DNA of 64,000 nucleotides from Subdoligranulum variabile. Lineage in GTDB: Bacteria; Bacillota; Clostridia; Oscillospirales; Ruminococcaceae. Below, piece by piece: positions 1 to 5,483 of this stretch (position 1 is the first letter of the stretch; each line of letters begins with the position of its first letter). The notes beneath the pieces were generated by a model. That model did no database searches, had not been told where the DNA came from, and worked only from the letters and a program-made list of their open reading frames with translations. The stretch is taken from the NCBI GenBank assembly GCA_003343905.1, contig QAKI01000051.1, positions 1 through 64,000 on the forward strand. The letters are read 5' to 3'. A program made the translations under genes and the position numbers.

Positions 1-60
1 TCTATTTGATGACACGGGCGCACCAAGGAGGTGGCTCAACCTGCATAAATCGAACGCTGC

Positions 61-140
61 GAATGAGAGGCTGGCTGACTGACTTTCGTACGGACGCTTT
101 GGTCCTTGGAGGTGAACATCAGGCCAAGACTCTCTCATTC
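61..140 (+). ncRNA. Possible structured RNA or leader element
   Basis: GAATGAGAG at 61-69 is perfectly complementary to CTCTCATTC at 132-140, closing a 62-nt loop. Inside the loop, GGAC and GTCC (around 97-110) can form a small hairpin, and TGGTC can pair with GGCCA. A further hairpin, CACGGC/GCCGTG, lies at about 170-187. No protein gene with a convincing start covers 1-227, so this stretch is either the leader of the small gene at 228 or an independent RNA. No known RNA family was recognised. Confidence 0.3.
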
Positions 141-227
141 TAACAGCTTTGGCAACGATGCGGAAAAAGACACGGCTGGCTGCCGTGCCTTAGACCGTAA
201 ATACATTGTAATAGGAGGTGAAGCAAA

Positions 228-401
228 ATGATGATGGACGTTCGATTTGACAATGCGGAGGCGGCGAAGCTGTGCAGGGAAATCCAGCAGAAAACAAGGG
301 AGTTGGATGTGCTGATGATGAAGCTGCACGCGGCGCTGGCGCTGGAAGTGGCGCAGGGCGACAAAAAAGCGCCGCCGGAGGGCGGCGGCGCTTTGGAGTG
401 A
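228..401 (+). CDS. Small hypothetical phage protein (57 aa)
   Basis: A 57-residue ORF starts MMMDVRF behind a strong ribosome binding site (ATAGGAGGTG at 211-220). The body (residues about 9-42) is a charged amphipathic helix, EAAKLCREIQQKTREL, typical of a small coiled coil. The last codons (DKKAPPEGGGALE) are encoded by a GC-rich inverted repeat that also reads as a terminator for the convergent minus-strand gene at 404-610. No family was recognised. The RBS and in-frame body support it as a real gene. Confidence 0.6.
   Translation: MMMDVRFDNAEAAKLCREIQQKTRELDVLMMKLHAALALEVAQGDKKAPPEGGGALE
368..395 (-). terminator. Intrinsic terminator of the minus-strand 68-aa gene
   Basis: Read on the minus strand, GCGCCGCCGCC and its complement GGCGGCGC form a GC-rich stem directly followed by TTTTTT. 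It lies just after the stop of the gene at 404-610 and inside the 3' coding part of the opposing gene at 228-401. Confidence 0.7.
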
Positions 402-403
402 GA

Positions 404-610
404 TTACCGGGATGCGGCAATCAAAGAAGCGGAAACAAGACGAGCCAGTTCATCAAGGGAGTTGGCAGTTTCCGTAATGATGGACTGAAGAGCGGCTTTG
501 GTTTCCGGGTCGGCGCGGAGAGCATCGACCACAGGTTGCAAATTGGCACGGTAGTTATCTGAGACAGCGCCAAGGGCAGCCTGCGTTTGATCGTACAGCT
601 GATAATCCAA
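404..610 (-). CDS. Small helical phage protein, probable lysogeny-expressed gene (68 aa)
   Basis: The start is TTG at 608-610, preceded by AAAGGAGGTG at good spacing. Upstream is a strong minus-strand promoter (TTGCAG, 17 nt, TATAAT at 635-663), and downstream an intrinsic terminator (368-395), so this is a complete monocistronic unit opposing the lytic genes. The protein, starting MDYQLYDQTQAALGAV, appears all helical and soluble without a known motif. Its orientation and private promoter suggest a moron-type gene expressed in the lysogen. The function is unknown. Confidence 0.7.
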   Translation of the reverse strand: MDYQLYDQTQAALGAVSDNYRANLQPVVDALRADPETKAALQSIITETANSLDELARLVSASLIAASR

Positions 611-633
611 AAAGAACACCTCCTTTCCTGCCC

Positions 634-692
634 GATTATAGCACGGTGGGGAGGGGACTGCAACGAAGAATGCCCCGGCGGGGCGGAAGGAG
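634..692. repeat. Divergent promoter/RBS repeat, copy A
   Basis: This 60-bp block recurs at 914-973 with a single clear substitution, and in diverged form at about 1487-1545. It carries a minus-strand promoter and ends with GGAAGGAGG, the + strand ribosome binding region of the next gene. Each copy therefore separates a + strand gene from minus-strand transcription, acting as a portable intergenic module. Confidence 0.85.
635..663 (-). promoter_or_regulatory. Minus-strand promoter A
   Basis: On the minus strand, TTGCAG (-35) is 17 nt from TATAAT (-10). It is placed to transcribe the 68-aa gene that starts at 610. Confidence 0.8.
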
Positions 693-706
693 GGAGGCGG
701 CGCACC

Positions 707-901
707 GTGAGAAACATACAGATCACGCTTGACGAACGGGAGCGGCTGGAGACCGTGACCGTGGACGGAAACGCGATATTTGACCAGAAAAAAGGCCCGA
801 ACGGCCATGCAGCGGTATTGGAGGTACGGCTGAACAACTATTCGGGCGAGGGGTATGTACGGGTGATAAAAAGCTTACAGACCCGTCATAACGGTTTTTG
901 A
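707..901 (+). CDS. Hypothetical phage protein (64 aa)
   Basis: A GTG start at 707 is preceded by GGGAGG nine bases upstream. The 64-residue product, starting MRNIQITLDERERLETV, looks like a small beta-strand protein with an alternating hydrophobic/charged pattern. The gene ends in a short hairpin, CCGTCATAACGG followed by TTTTT, at about 886-899, which probably terminates it. It sits between copies A and B of the promoter repeat. Promoter B points straight through it on the other strand, so an antisense transcript is possible. No family was recognised. Confidence 0.6.
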   Translation: MRNIQITLDERERLETVTVDGNAIFDQKKGPNGHAAVLEVRLNNYSGEGYVRVIKSLQTRHNGF

Positions 902-913
902 CCTTCCCCGACT

Positions 914-973
914 GATTATAGCACGGTGGGGAGGGGGCTGCAACGAAGAATGCCCCGGCGGGGCGGAAGGAGG
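914..973. repeat. Divergent promoter/RBS repeat, copy B
   Basis: It is nearly identical to 634-692 (GGGGGCTG here, GGGGACTG there). It includes minus-strand promoter B and ends with the AAGGAGG that serves the gene at 982. Confidence 0.85.
915..943 (-). promoter_or_regulatory. Minus-strand promoter B, no coding gene downstream
   Basis: TTGCAG and TATAAT are spaced by 17 nt on the minus strand. No credible minus-strand ORF with an RBS follows; transcription would run antisense across the gene at 707-901. Confidence 0.65.
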
Positions 974-981
974 TATACACC

Positions 982-1143
982 ATGCGGAAGCTATGGGAAG
1001 ACCTGGTATGGAACCTGAAAGAGACTGCGGAAATGGTACGGGAATGCAAATTTGCCGTGCTGGGAGGGATTATGGGTGCGCTGATCACGAAAATTGTGAT
1101 ACTTGCGGTCGAATACGCCTGCACAGGAAGCATTACCGGCTGA
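982..1143 (+). CDS. Small single-span membrane protein (53 aa)
   Basis: The ATG at 982 follows AAGGAGG at ideal distance. The 53-residue product has a charged N-terminal part (MRKLWEDLVWNLKETAEM) and a hydrophobic segment at residues about 23-44 (FAVLGGIMGALITKIVILAV), likely one membrane span. It converges with and overlaps by 11 nt the minus-strand gene at 1133-1456. Small membrane proteins in this position often belong to superinfection exclusion or lysogenic conversion modules, but nothing here proves that role. Confidence 0.6.
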   Translation: MRKLWEDLVWNLKETAEMVRECKFAVLGGIMGALITKIVILAVEYACTGSITG

Positions 1144-1456
1144 AAAGCGAAAGCAGGTACGGGATAAAGCAATCCAAAAGAAGCGTGCCGGCGACGCCGG
1201 AAACAACTCCAATGAGGAAGTTGTAGCGGTCATGCCTGCGCTGCAGAATACCGGCGTGCTTTAACTGGTCCAGCGCAGTAGGGCTTAAAATGTAGAACCC
1301 GTTCTCGTCAATAAGATGGCCGGAATAGATGAGTTCAAGCGAGGACTTAAGAAAATGGCTTGGGATATACTGCTGGGAATTTGAAACAGGAACTTTGTGA
1401 CAGGAAAACCATTTCAACGTAAGCAGTTCGTATTCTTCGAGATGAGGAAACAACAT
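1133..1456 (-). CDS. Minus-strand phage protein with C-terminal membrane anchor (107 aa)
   Basis: The ATG at 1456 is preceded by AAAGGG and by promoter C. Residues 1-80 resemble a small winged-helix-like soluble domain (LILTLKW region, then SSLELIYSGHLIDENGFYIL and SPTALDQLKHAGILQ). Residues about 81-103 form one hydrophobic span (FLIGVVSGVAGTLLL). A cytoplasmic domain tethered to the membrane and made from a minus-strand promoter fits a prophage-expressed exclusion protein, but this is inference. It overlaps the end of the + strand membrane-protein gene by 11 nt. Confidence 0.65.
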   Translation of the reverse strand: MLFPHLEEYELLTLKWFSCHKVPVSNSQQYIPSHFLKSSLELIYSGHLIDENGFYILSPTALDQLKHAGILQRRHDRYNFLIGVVSGVAGTLLLDCFIPYLLSLFSR

Positions 1457-1486
1457 ACTACTTCAACCCTTTGCATTTTTTACCAG

Positions 1487-1515
1487 ATTATAACACAGCG
1501 GCCGGAAGAAGCCAA
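1487..1515 (-). promoter_or_regulatory. Minus-strand promoter C
   Basis: TTGGCT and TATAAT are spaced by 17 nt on the minus strand, within a diverged copy of the repeated intergenic module. It drives the gene starting at 1456. Confidence 0.75.
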
Positions 1516-1550
1516 CAAAAGCCCCGGCGGGGGGCGGAAAGGAGAAGAAA

Positions 1551-1865
1551 ATGGACGGTATGGAAGAATTGCTGGAACGGTTTGCCGACGTGGTGGCCGA
1601 GAAGGTGGCGCAGAAGATGCAGGGCACGAAGGAGACCTACACGGTGAGCGACCTGGCCGAGCGGTACGGAAAAAGCCGGTGCACGATCCGCCGCCTGATG
1701 GCTGCGGGGGCGTTCGGCGAGACGATCCAGGTAGGAGAACGGAGCCGGGTGGTGACCGCGGACGGGCTGCGGCACTTTGAACAGACGCGCACCGGGGCCG
1801 GGCGGGAAGAGCAAACACGGCCGGGCGGGCGGCGGCGCAGGCACGCCGACCCGGGGCCGATTTGA
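1551..1865 (+). CDS. Helix-turn-helix DNA-binding protein (104 aa)
   Basis: The ATG at 1551 follows AAAGGAGAAG. Residues 1-27 form an acidic/basic helix (MEELLERFADVVAEKVAQKM). Residues about 31-75 match a MerR/excisionase-type winged helix: YTVSDLAERYGKSRCTIRRL, then a wing containing GERSRVVT. The basic, disordered tail (GGRRRRHADPG) may add DNA contacts. It is the first gene of the tightly packed early run, so it could be an excisionase or early regulator. No integrase is visible to test that. Confidence 0.7.
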   Translation: MDGMEELLERFADVVAEKVAQKMQGTKETYTVSDLAERYGKSRCTIRRLMAAGAFGETIQVGERSRVVTADGLRHFEQTRTGAGREEQTRPGGRRRRHADPGPI

Positions 1866-1877
1866 AGGGGGCAGCAG

Positions 1878-2045
1878 ATGAATCAGACGACAGACAGTAC
1901 GCAGAGAATTATAACGGACCGGCAGGCCCGGGCGCTGCTGGATCTGATGGAAGTATTTTACCAGGACCCCAAGAACCGGGCGGCCTATGAAGCGTGGAAG
2001 GATGCACGGGGGAAAGGGTGTGCCGAAAGGGGAAACGGGAAGTGA
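1878..2045 (+). CDS. Small hypothetical phage protein (55 aa)
   Basis: The ATG at 1878 follows AAGGGGGCAGC. The 55-residue product is a short helical protein, MNQTTDSTQRIITDRQARAL onward, with the recognisable end AAYEAWKDARGKG. It overlaps the next gene by GTGA at 2042-2045, which supports translation. No function was recognised. Confidence 0.6.
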   Translation: MNQTTDSTQRIITDRQARALLDLMEVFYQDPKNRAAYEAWKDARGKGCAERGNGK

Positions 2046-2317
2046 TCGTGAGGAACTGTAACCGCTGCGGCGCGGCCATAACCTTTGTGCGGACCACAGC
2101 GGGGCGGGCCATGCCGTGCGACGCCCAGGCCATGCCATACCGCCAGGACCCCGGCGGGCCGGAGAACATCATGACCCCGGACGGGCGGCTGGTGCGCGGG
2201 CACTGGCTGCCCGGCGGGACGGGGGACGGAGTGGGCTACCGCCCCCACTGGGCCAGCTGCCGGGCGAAGGGGCGGACCGCTATCAGCAAGCCTATGAAGC
2301 CGTGCGGGAGATCATGA
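2042..2317 (+). CDS. Zinc-ribbon-like early phage protein (91 aa)
   Basis: The GTG start at 2042 overlaps the previous stop; a second GTG at 2048 is an alternative. The N-terminus NCNRCGAAITFVRTTAGRAM is followed by PCD and later a GVGYRPHWASC end. This is the layout of a common Firmicutes phage family with Cys pairs near both ends (CxxC and a terminal Cys). It probably binds one metal ion and nucleic acid or a host factor. The gene ends with an ATGA overlap with the next ORF. Confidence 0.65.
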   Translation: MIVRNCNRCGAAITFVRTTAGRAMPCDAQAMPYRQDPGGPENIMTPDGRLVRGHWLPGGTGDGVGYRPHWASCRAKGRTAISKPMKPCGRS

Positions 2318-2424
2318 GCAGCACGGCCGTGACACGCAGCCGGAAGCTGCAGAAGATTGCCATGGTCATCGACGCGGCGGAATCCGGGATGAAAAAGTTT
2401 GAAAAGCAAGGCTCAACGAGGTGA
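2314..2424 (+). CDS. Tiny basic phage protein (36 aa)
   Basis: The ATG at 2314 overlaps the preceding stop (ATGA), and its own stop overlaps the next start (GTGA at 2421-2424). The 36-residue basic helix, starting MSSTAVTRSRKLQKIAMVID, has no known domain. Stop-start coupling on both sides is the main evidence that it is translated. Confidence 0.5.
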   Translation: MSSTAVTRSRKLQKIAMVIDAAESGMKKFEKQGSTR

Positions 2425-2771
2425 ACACCATGACCCTGTATCAATTTCTGAAAGAACTGACCTTGACCAGCTACCCGATCACCGCGGCCGCTGATGTGTT
2501 CGTGAATGAGACGACCTCCCTTTACATCGAGGTGCCTGTTTCCCAAAAGCTGCCGCCGTACAAAGCCTATCTTGAGTTCCCGGCCCACATCGTGGATCAG
2601 GATTCCCCGCTGGCCGATCTAAAAGTGATCTGCGTGGCGCCTTATCTGGACAGAGGAAAAGACAAACGGACAGAACTGATGGTGTATATCAAAGTAGACA
2701 AAGAAACGCTGGAATCCCTCTGCCGCCAGATCGACAGCGGGACGCTGCCCGGCAGGTACTGGAATGCCTGA
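2421..2771 (+). CDS. Hypothetical early phage protein (116 aa)
   Basis: The start is GTG at 2421, coupled to the previous stop; ATG at 2430 is also possible. The protein (LYQFLKELTLTSYPITAAAD onward) alternates strands and helices, with a hydrophobic core segment ADLKVICVAPYLD and an acidic helix KVDKETLESLCRQI. It looks like a compact alpha/beta domain of the sort found in small phage early proteins. No family can be named. The next gene begins inside its last codons. Confidence 0.6.
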   Translation: MNTMTLYQFLKELTLTSYPITAAADVFVNETTSLYIEVPVSQKLPPYKAYLEFPAHIVDQDSPLADLKVICVAPYLDRGKDKRTELMVYIKVDKETLESLCRQIDSGTLPGRYWNA

Positions 2772-2937
2772 TGCCAGAAGCGCCCCCACCCGGCGGGAAC
2801 TCATCGAGCGGCTGGCGCCGCTGATCTGGCAGGAGCGCCAGCGGGAAGCCGAGCACAGGGGAAACGGCATAGAATCGCAAAGATTGGCGGCAGCGCGGAT
2901 AAGAACAGCTTCGGAAATGAAGAGCGTGGAAGAGTAA
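2764..2937 (+). CDS. Small hypothetical phage protein (57 aa)
   Basis: The ATG at 2764 overlaps the end of the previous gene by 8 nt. The product begins MPDARSAPTRRELIERLAPL and is a charged, all-helical peptide of 57 residues. Its 3' end grades into the purine-rich repeat tract, whose composition it shares. Overlap and good codon use support it. The function is unknown. Confidence 0.5.
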   Translation: MPDARSAPTRRELIERLAPLIWQERQREAEHRGNGIESQRLAAARIRTASEMKSVEE

Positions 2938-3293
2938 TGCGACGGAAATGAAAAGCGCATAGAAGCGAAGAATCGGAAGTGAACATGGCAGGTAAGAAAA
3001 GGAGTGGCATGGAAAAGCCTTGCAGAGAAAAGGATTTGCATTGGATAGAAGCGCGGCGGCAAAGCAGCGGAATGAGTTGCGAAGCCACGACACGGAAAGG
3101 CGAGGCAATGCTGAGAAAAGGCGGAGGAAAGACATGCAGAGGACATGCTATGGACCGCGGCGATGCGCGGGGGCCAAGATTTGCCGCGCATTGGAAAAGA
3201 AAAGATACGCAGCGGAATAGCTTGGAAAAGAAAAGATGCGCAACGGAACAGCGTGGATATGCGCAAAGCTGAAACGGAAAGGGGAACGCACAG
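2938..3293 (+). repeat. Purine-rich, apparently non-coding repeat tract
   Basis: These 356 nt hold no credible gene. The + strand is strongly purine-rich, with recurring GGAAAAGAAAAG and GCGCA/GGAA elements. Two 31-nt direct repeats abut at 3191-3221 and 3222-3252, differing at three positions; each begins TTGGAAAAGAAAAGAT and ends with a GGAA(T/C)AGC element. A degenerate third copy follows to about 3282. Earlier, looser copies (GCATGGAAAAGCC, GCATTGGATAGAAGCG) suggest decay of a longer array. The tract abuts the start of the conserved gene at 3294, whose RBS (GGAAAGGGG) lies in its last part. It could be a replication, recombination or RNA-binding site. The function is unknown. Confidence 0.7.
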
Positions 3294-3902
3294 ATGAAAG
3301 TACGGATCACATTTATAGAAGAATCGCTGGGGAGCACCCCGGCCAGGGAGGACCTGCTGCGGGAGTACATAGCCAGCAAGGCGCCGGACGCCGCAAGCAC
3401 CGAGGAGGAAGTGGCCGCGCGCGGCGTGGACGCCGTGACCGAGGAGAGGATGACGGTATTCCCCCGGCTGGCGGACGGGCGGCCGATGTACTGGGACTAC
3501 CAGATCAAAGGATTTTTGAAGGATGCCTGGCAGATGCTGGCCAAGGCGGGAAAGGCCGGGTATGCGGGCGGCAAAGCCTGTGCCGGAGTGAAAGCCTACA
3601 AGAAGGTGATCGACGGACTGATTTTTGTGAGTCCGCGGCAGATCCCCATTGATCTGCATGGGCTGCGGATGGATACCTGCGAACGGCCGCTGCGGGCCAG
3701 CACCCCGATGGGGGAGAGGGTGAGCCTTGCGAAGAGCGAGACTGTGCCGGAGGGGAGCACCCTGGAATTTGCGGTCGAGTGCCTGGACCCCGCGCTGGAA
3801 GCCTGTGTAGTGGAGTGCCTGAACTACGGGCGGCTGCGCGGCCTGAGCCAATGGCGCAACAGCGGGAAAGGGCGCTTTAGCTGGGAGGAAGTACAGGAAT
3901 GA
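3294..3902 (+). CDS. Conserved phage early protein, possible RAMP-like fold (202 aa)
   Basis: The ATG at 3294 follows GGAAAGGGGAACGCACAG. The protein begins MKVRITFIEESLGS, an RRM-like first strand. It has YWDYQIKGFLKDAW near residues 65-80, then a helix and a strand (KVIDGLIFVSPRQIPID), and ends with a glycine/basic loop, GLSQWRNSGKGRF, around residues 183-195. The order resembles Cas7/RAMP proteins: an N-terminal strand, a segment like their LKG helix, and a C-terminal glycine-rich loop. That comparison is by eye only. The gene directly follows the purine-rich repeats and overlaps the next gene by 4 nt. The function is unknown; RNA binding is the working idea. Confidence 0.55.
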   Translation: MKVRITFIEESLGSTPAREDLLREYIASKAPDAASTEEEVAARGVDAVTEERMTVFPRLADGRPMYWDYQIKGFLKDAWQMLAKAGKAGYAGGKACAGVKAYKKVIDGLIFVSPRQIPIDLHGLRMDTCERPLRASTPMGERVSLAKSETVPEGSTLEFAVECLDPALEACVVECLNYGRLRGLSQWRNSGKGRFSWEEVQE

Positions 3903-4249
3903 CCTGGGAACAGGAAGTAGAAGCGGTACTGCAACGAATCGGGAAGCGGCGAGGGAGGGAAGCGACGCTGCAGGAGTACGAACCCGCATACCCGGACGCC
4001 GGAGCTGTGCCGGAAAAGCGGCGTATGGTGCTGCTGCGGGCCTTACAGCGGGAGGACACGGCGCTGGCCCTGATGCTGGGAATGGCGGCAGAGAGCGTGA
4101 CCCTGGCAGACAAGATGGCACTATACAGAAGAGCGATGGAACGGATAGAAGAAACCTGTGCGGGGTGCATGGGGCGAACCGTGACCTTTGCCCAGTTCCG
4201 GGCGATGATCGCAAAAGAGATAGAAGGCATTGCGAAAGGGGAAAAGTGA
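3899..4249 (+). CDS. Hypothetical phage protein (116 aa)
   Basis: The ATG at 3899 overlaps the previous stop (ATGA), so the two are translationally coupled. The protein, starting MTWEQEVEAVLQRIGKRRGR, is largely helical with two segments: residues 1-45, then 50-116 with EDTALALMLGMAAESVTLAD and IEETCAGCMGRTVTFAQFRA. The C-A-G-C pair might bind metal, but only two cysteines are present. No family was recognised. Coupling suggests it works with the protein at 3294-3902. Confidence 0.6.
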   Translation: MTWEQEVEAVLQRIGKRRGREATLQEYEPAYPDAGAVPEKRRMVLLRALQREDTALALMLGMAAESVTLADKMALYRRAMERIEETCAGCMGRTVTFAQFRAMIAKEIEGIAKGEK

Positions 4250-4250
4250 G

Positions 4251-4442
4251 ATGCGGGAACTTAAAAAAGCTGTGTGCAAGCTGGTACTGGTGGCGGCCGG
4301 CGTGGCGATGCTGGTGCTGGCGGAGGCTGCGGCCATCGGGTACTGGTGGCAGGCTGCGGGGTGCGGCGCACTGGTGATGCTGGCGGCCAACCGGGCTGCG
4401 GGTGGCCTGCTGCCGGAGGACGTGAGCCATGACGGCCAGTAA
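4251..4442 (+). CDS. Small membrane protein with two probable spans (63 aa)
   Basis: The ATG at 4251 lies just after the previous stop; GAAAGGGGAAAAG upstream is the RBS. Residues about 8-28 (VCKLVLVAAGVAMLVLAEAA) and 30-50 (IGYWWQAAGCGALVMLAANR) are hydrophobic and separated by a short turn, giving a hairpin membrane protein. A 20-codon ORF follows (4430-4492) but is too weak to list separately. The role in the phage cycle is unknown. Confidence 0.55.
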   Translation: MRELKKAVCKLVLVAAGVAMLVLAEAAAIGYWWQAAGCGALVMLAANRAAGGLLPEDVSHDGQ

Positions 4443-4475
4443 GAGGGGCGCGGAGCGCGCCCACCGGGAGGGACC

Positions 4476-4715
4476 ATGCAGCAGTGTATGAATGTATTCA
4501 AGATCACGCGGGGACGGTGCCGGGCCTGCAACGGATTGGACGGCGGCTGCCCGGCGTATCTGCCTAACCCTGACCCGCGGGCAGAACGGCAGACGCGGGA
4601 GGAAATGGGCTTGGGGCTGCCGGAACGGCTGAAACTACACGGCAACGGCGACATGCTGTGCCAGGAACGGCGGCACCGGCCCCTGGAAGGCGGGCACAGA
4701 AGGCAGGAAGTCTGA
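4476..4715 (+). CDS. Small cysteine-containing phage protein (79 aa)
   Basis: The ATG at 4476 follows GGGAGGGACC. Cysteines in RGRCRACNGLDGGCPAYL (CxxC and a third Cys near residues 15-26) could hold a metal ion. The rest is charged and probably disordered (REEMGLGLPERLKLHGNGD, then a basic tail). After the stop, a strong stem (GGGGCGGCG/CGCCGCCCC, 4733-4765) without a U run may slow or process the transcript. No family was recognised. Confidence 0.5.
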   Translation: MQQCMNVFKITRGRCRACNGLDGGCPAYLPNPDPRAERQTREEMGLGLPERLKLHGNGDMLCQERRHRPLEGGHRRQEV

Positions 4716-4845
4716 TATTGTTCTGAAAATACGGGGCGGCGCGGGGCAGCAACGCCGCCCCGCTGATATGGCGGGTGGCCCGCATGGAAATGAGGGCAGA
4801 GAGCCGGGCCGGACCCGGCGCCCGCCGCCAAGAGGAGGATGCAGC

Positions 4846-5118
4846 ATGTGGTTAGGGTATATTCTGGCAGGCGCTGTGGCAGCGCTGGGCCTGTGGGCCG
4901 CCTGGCTGAGCGGCCGAGATGTTGGTATGCGCAACGCCCGGCGGGCCGAGGAAGAGGAGGAGCCGACGGTGATGCTGACGATTCAAACAAGGGAGAAAGG
5001 CAAATATGGAGTATGTACTGATGAGCATTCGCGCAAAGTACGCGGCGCTGATCCTGTCCGGGCGGAAAACGCTGGAGATCAGAAAGACGGCACCGGCGGC
5101 GAGACGGGAAGGCTGTGA
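4846..5118 (+). CDS. Single-span membrane protein overlapping the ASCH gene (90 aa)
   Basis: The ATG at 4846 has AGAGGAGG upstream. Residues 1-22 (MWLGYILAGAVAALGLWAAW) form one membrane span, followed by a basic/acidic stretch (RNARRAEEEEEP). The ORF runs on to 5118 and overlaps the next gene by 113 nt, which is unusual here. Its last third looks like the alternative frame of the ASCH gene rather than selected sequence, so the original stop may have been lost. A short membrane protein of about 50 residues is the safest reading. Confidence 0.5.
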   Translation: MWLGYILAGAVAALGLWAAWLSGRDVGMRNARRAEEEEEPTVMLTIQTREKGKYGVCTDEHSRKVRGADPVRAENAGDQKDGTGGETGRL

Positions 5119-5464
5119 GATCATGGTGCTGCTGTATGAAAGCAAGCGAGAAGGCGGGTGCGGCGGCATCGTGGGAAGGTTCGTCTGCCGGTCCATCCGC
5201 CCGGTGAGCCGGATGGAGGTGGACGAAGTCTGCCGCCGCGCATGCCTGGACCGGGCAGAGTTACTGCAATATGCTGAACGCCCGCAGCGGATCGTGCGGA
5301 CAGGCAAGACCGAGAAAGGCCCCAGCGGCCCGGTTTATGCCTGGAGCGTGGAGGAACCGATGAAATTTGACAGGATACTGGGGCTGTGTGAAGTGGGCGT
5401 AAGCTGCCCGCCGCAGAGCTGGAGGAAACTGCGGGAAGATCAGGTGAAAAAGCACTGTACCTGA
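5006..5464 (+). CDS. ASCH-domain protein (152 aa)
   Basis: The ATG at 5006 follows GGGAGAAAGGCAAAT. Residues 1-55 carry the ASCH fold signature: MSIRAKYAALILSGRKTLEI, then a strand and MVLLYESKREGGCGGIVGRF. ASCH proteins have a PUA-like beta barrel that binds RNA or modified nucleosides, and some hydrolyse N4-acetylcytidine. The start of the domain, with its GRKT(L)EIRKT lysine/arginine stretch, is intact. The gene precedes the helicase-methyltransferase fusion by 19 nt, placing it in a nucleic-acid modification or anti-defence cluster. The substrate is unknown. Confidence 0.75.
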   Translation: MEYVLMSIRAKYAALILSGRKTLEIRKTAPAARREGCEIMVLLYESKREGGCGGIVGRFVCRSIRPVSRMEVDEVCRRACLDRAELLQYAERPQRIVRTGKTEKGPSGPVYAWSVEEPMKFDRILGLCEVGVSCPPQSWRKLREDQVKKHCT

Positions 5465-5483
5465 CGATAAGGAGTGAACAAAT

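Noticed and set aside
3191..3252. The 31-nt repeats as a CRISPR array
   Set aside because: The copies abut directly with no unique spacers, and no cas genes are present.
2619..4430. A 603-codon minus-strand frame over the repeat tract and early genes
   Set aside because: The frame is open mainly because the purine-rich + strand lacks stops in complement. It has no RBS, and the + strand genes overlap in the usual phage manner.
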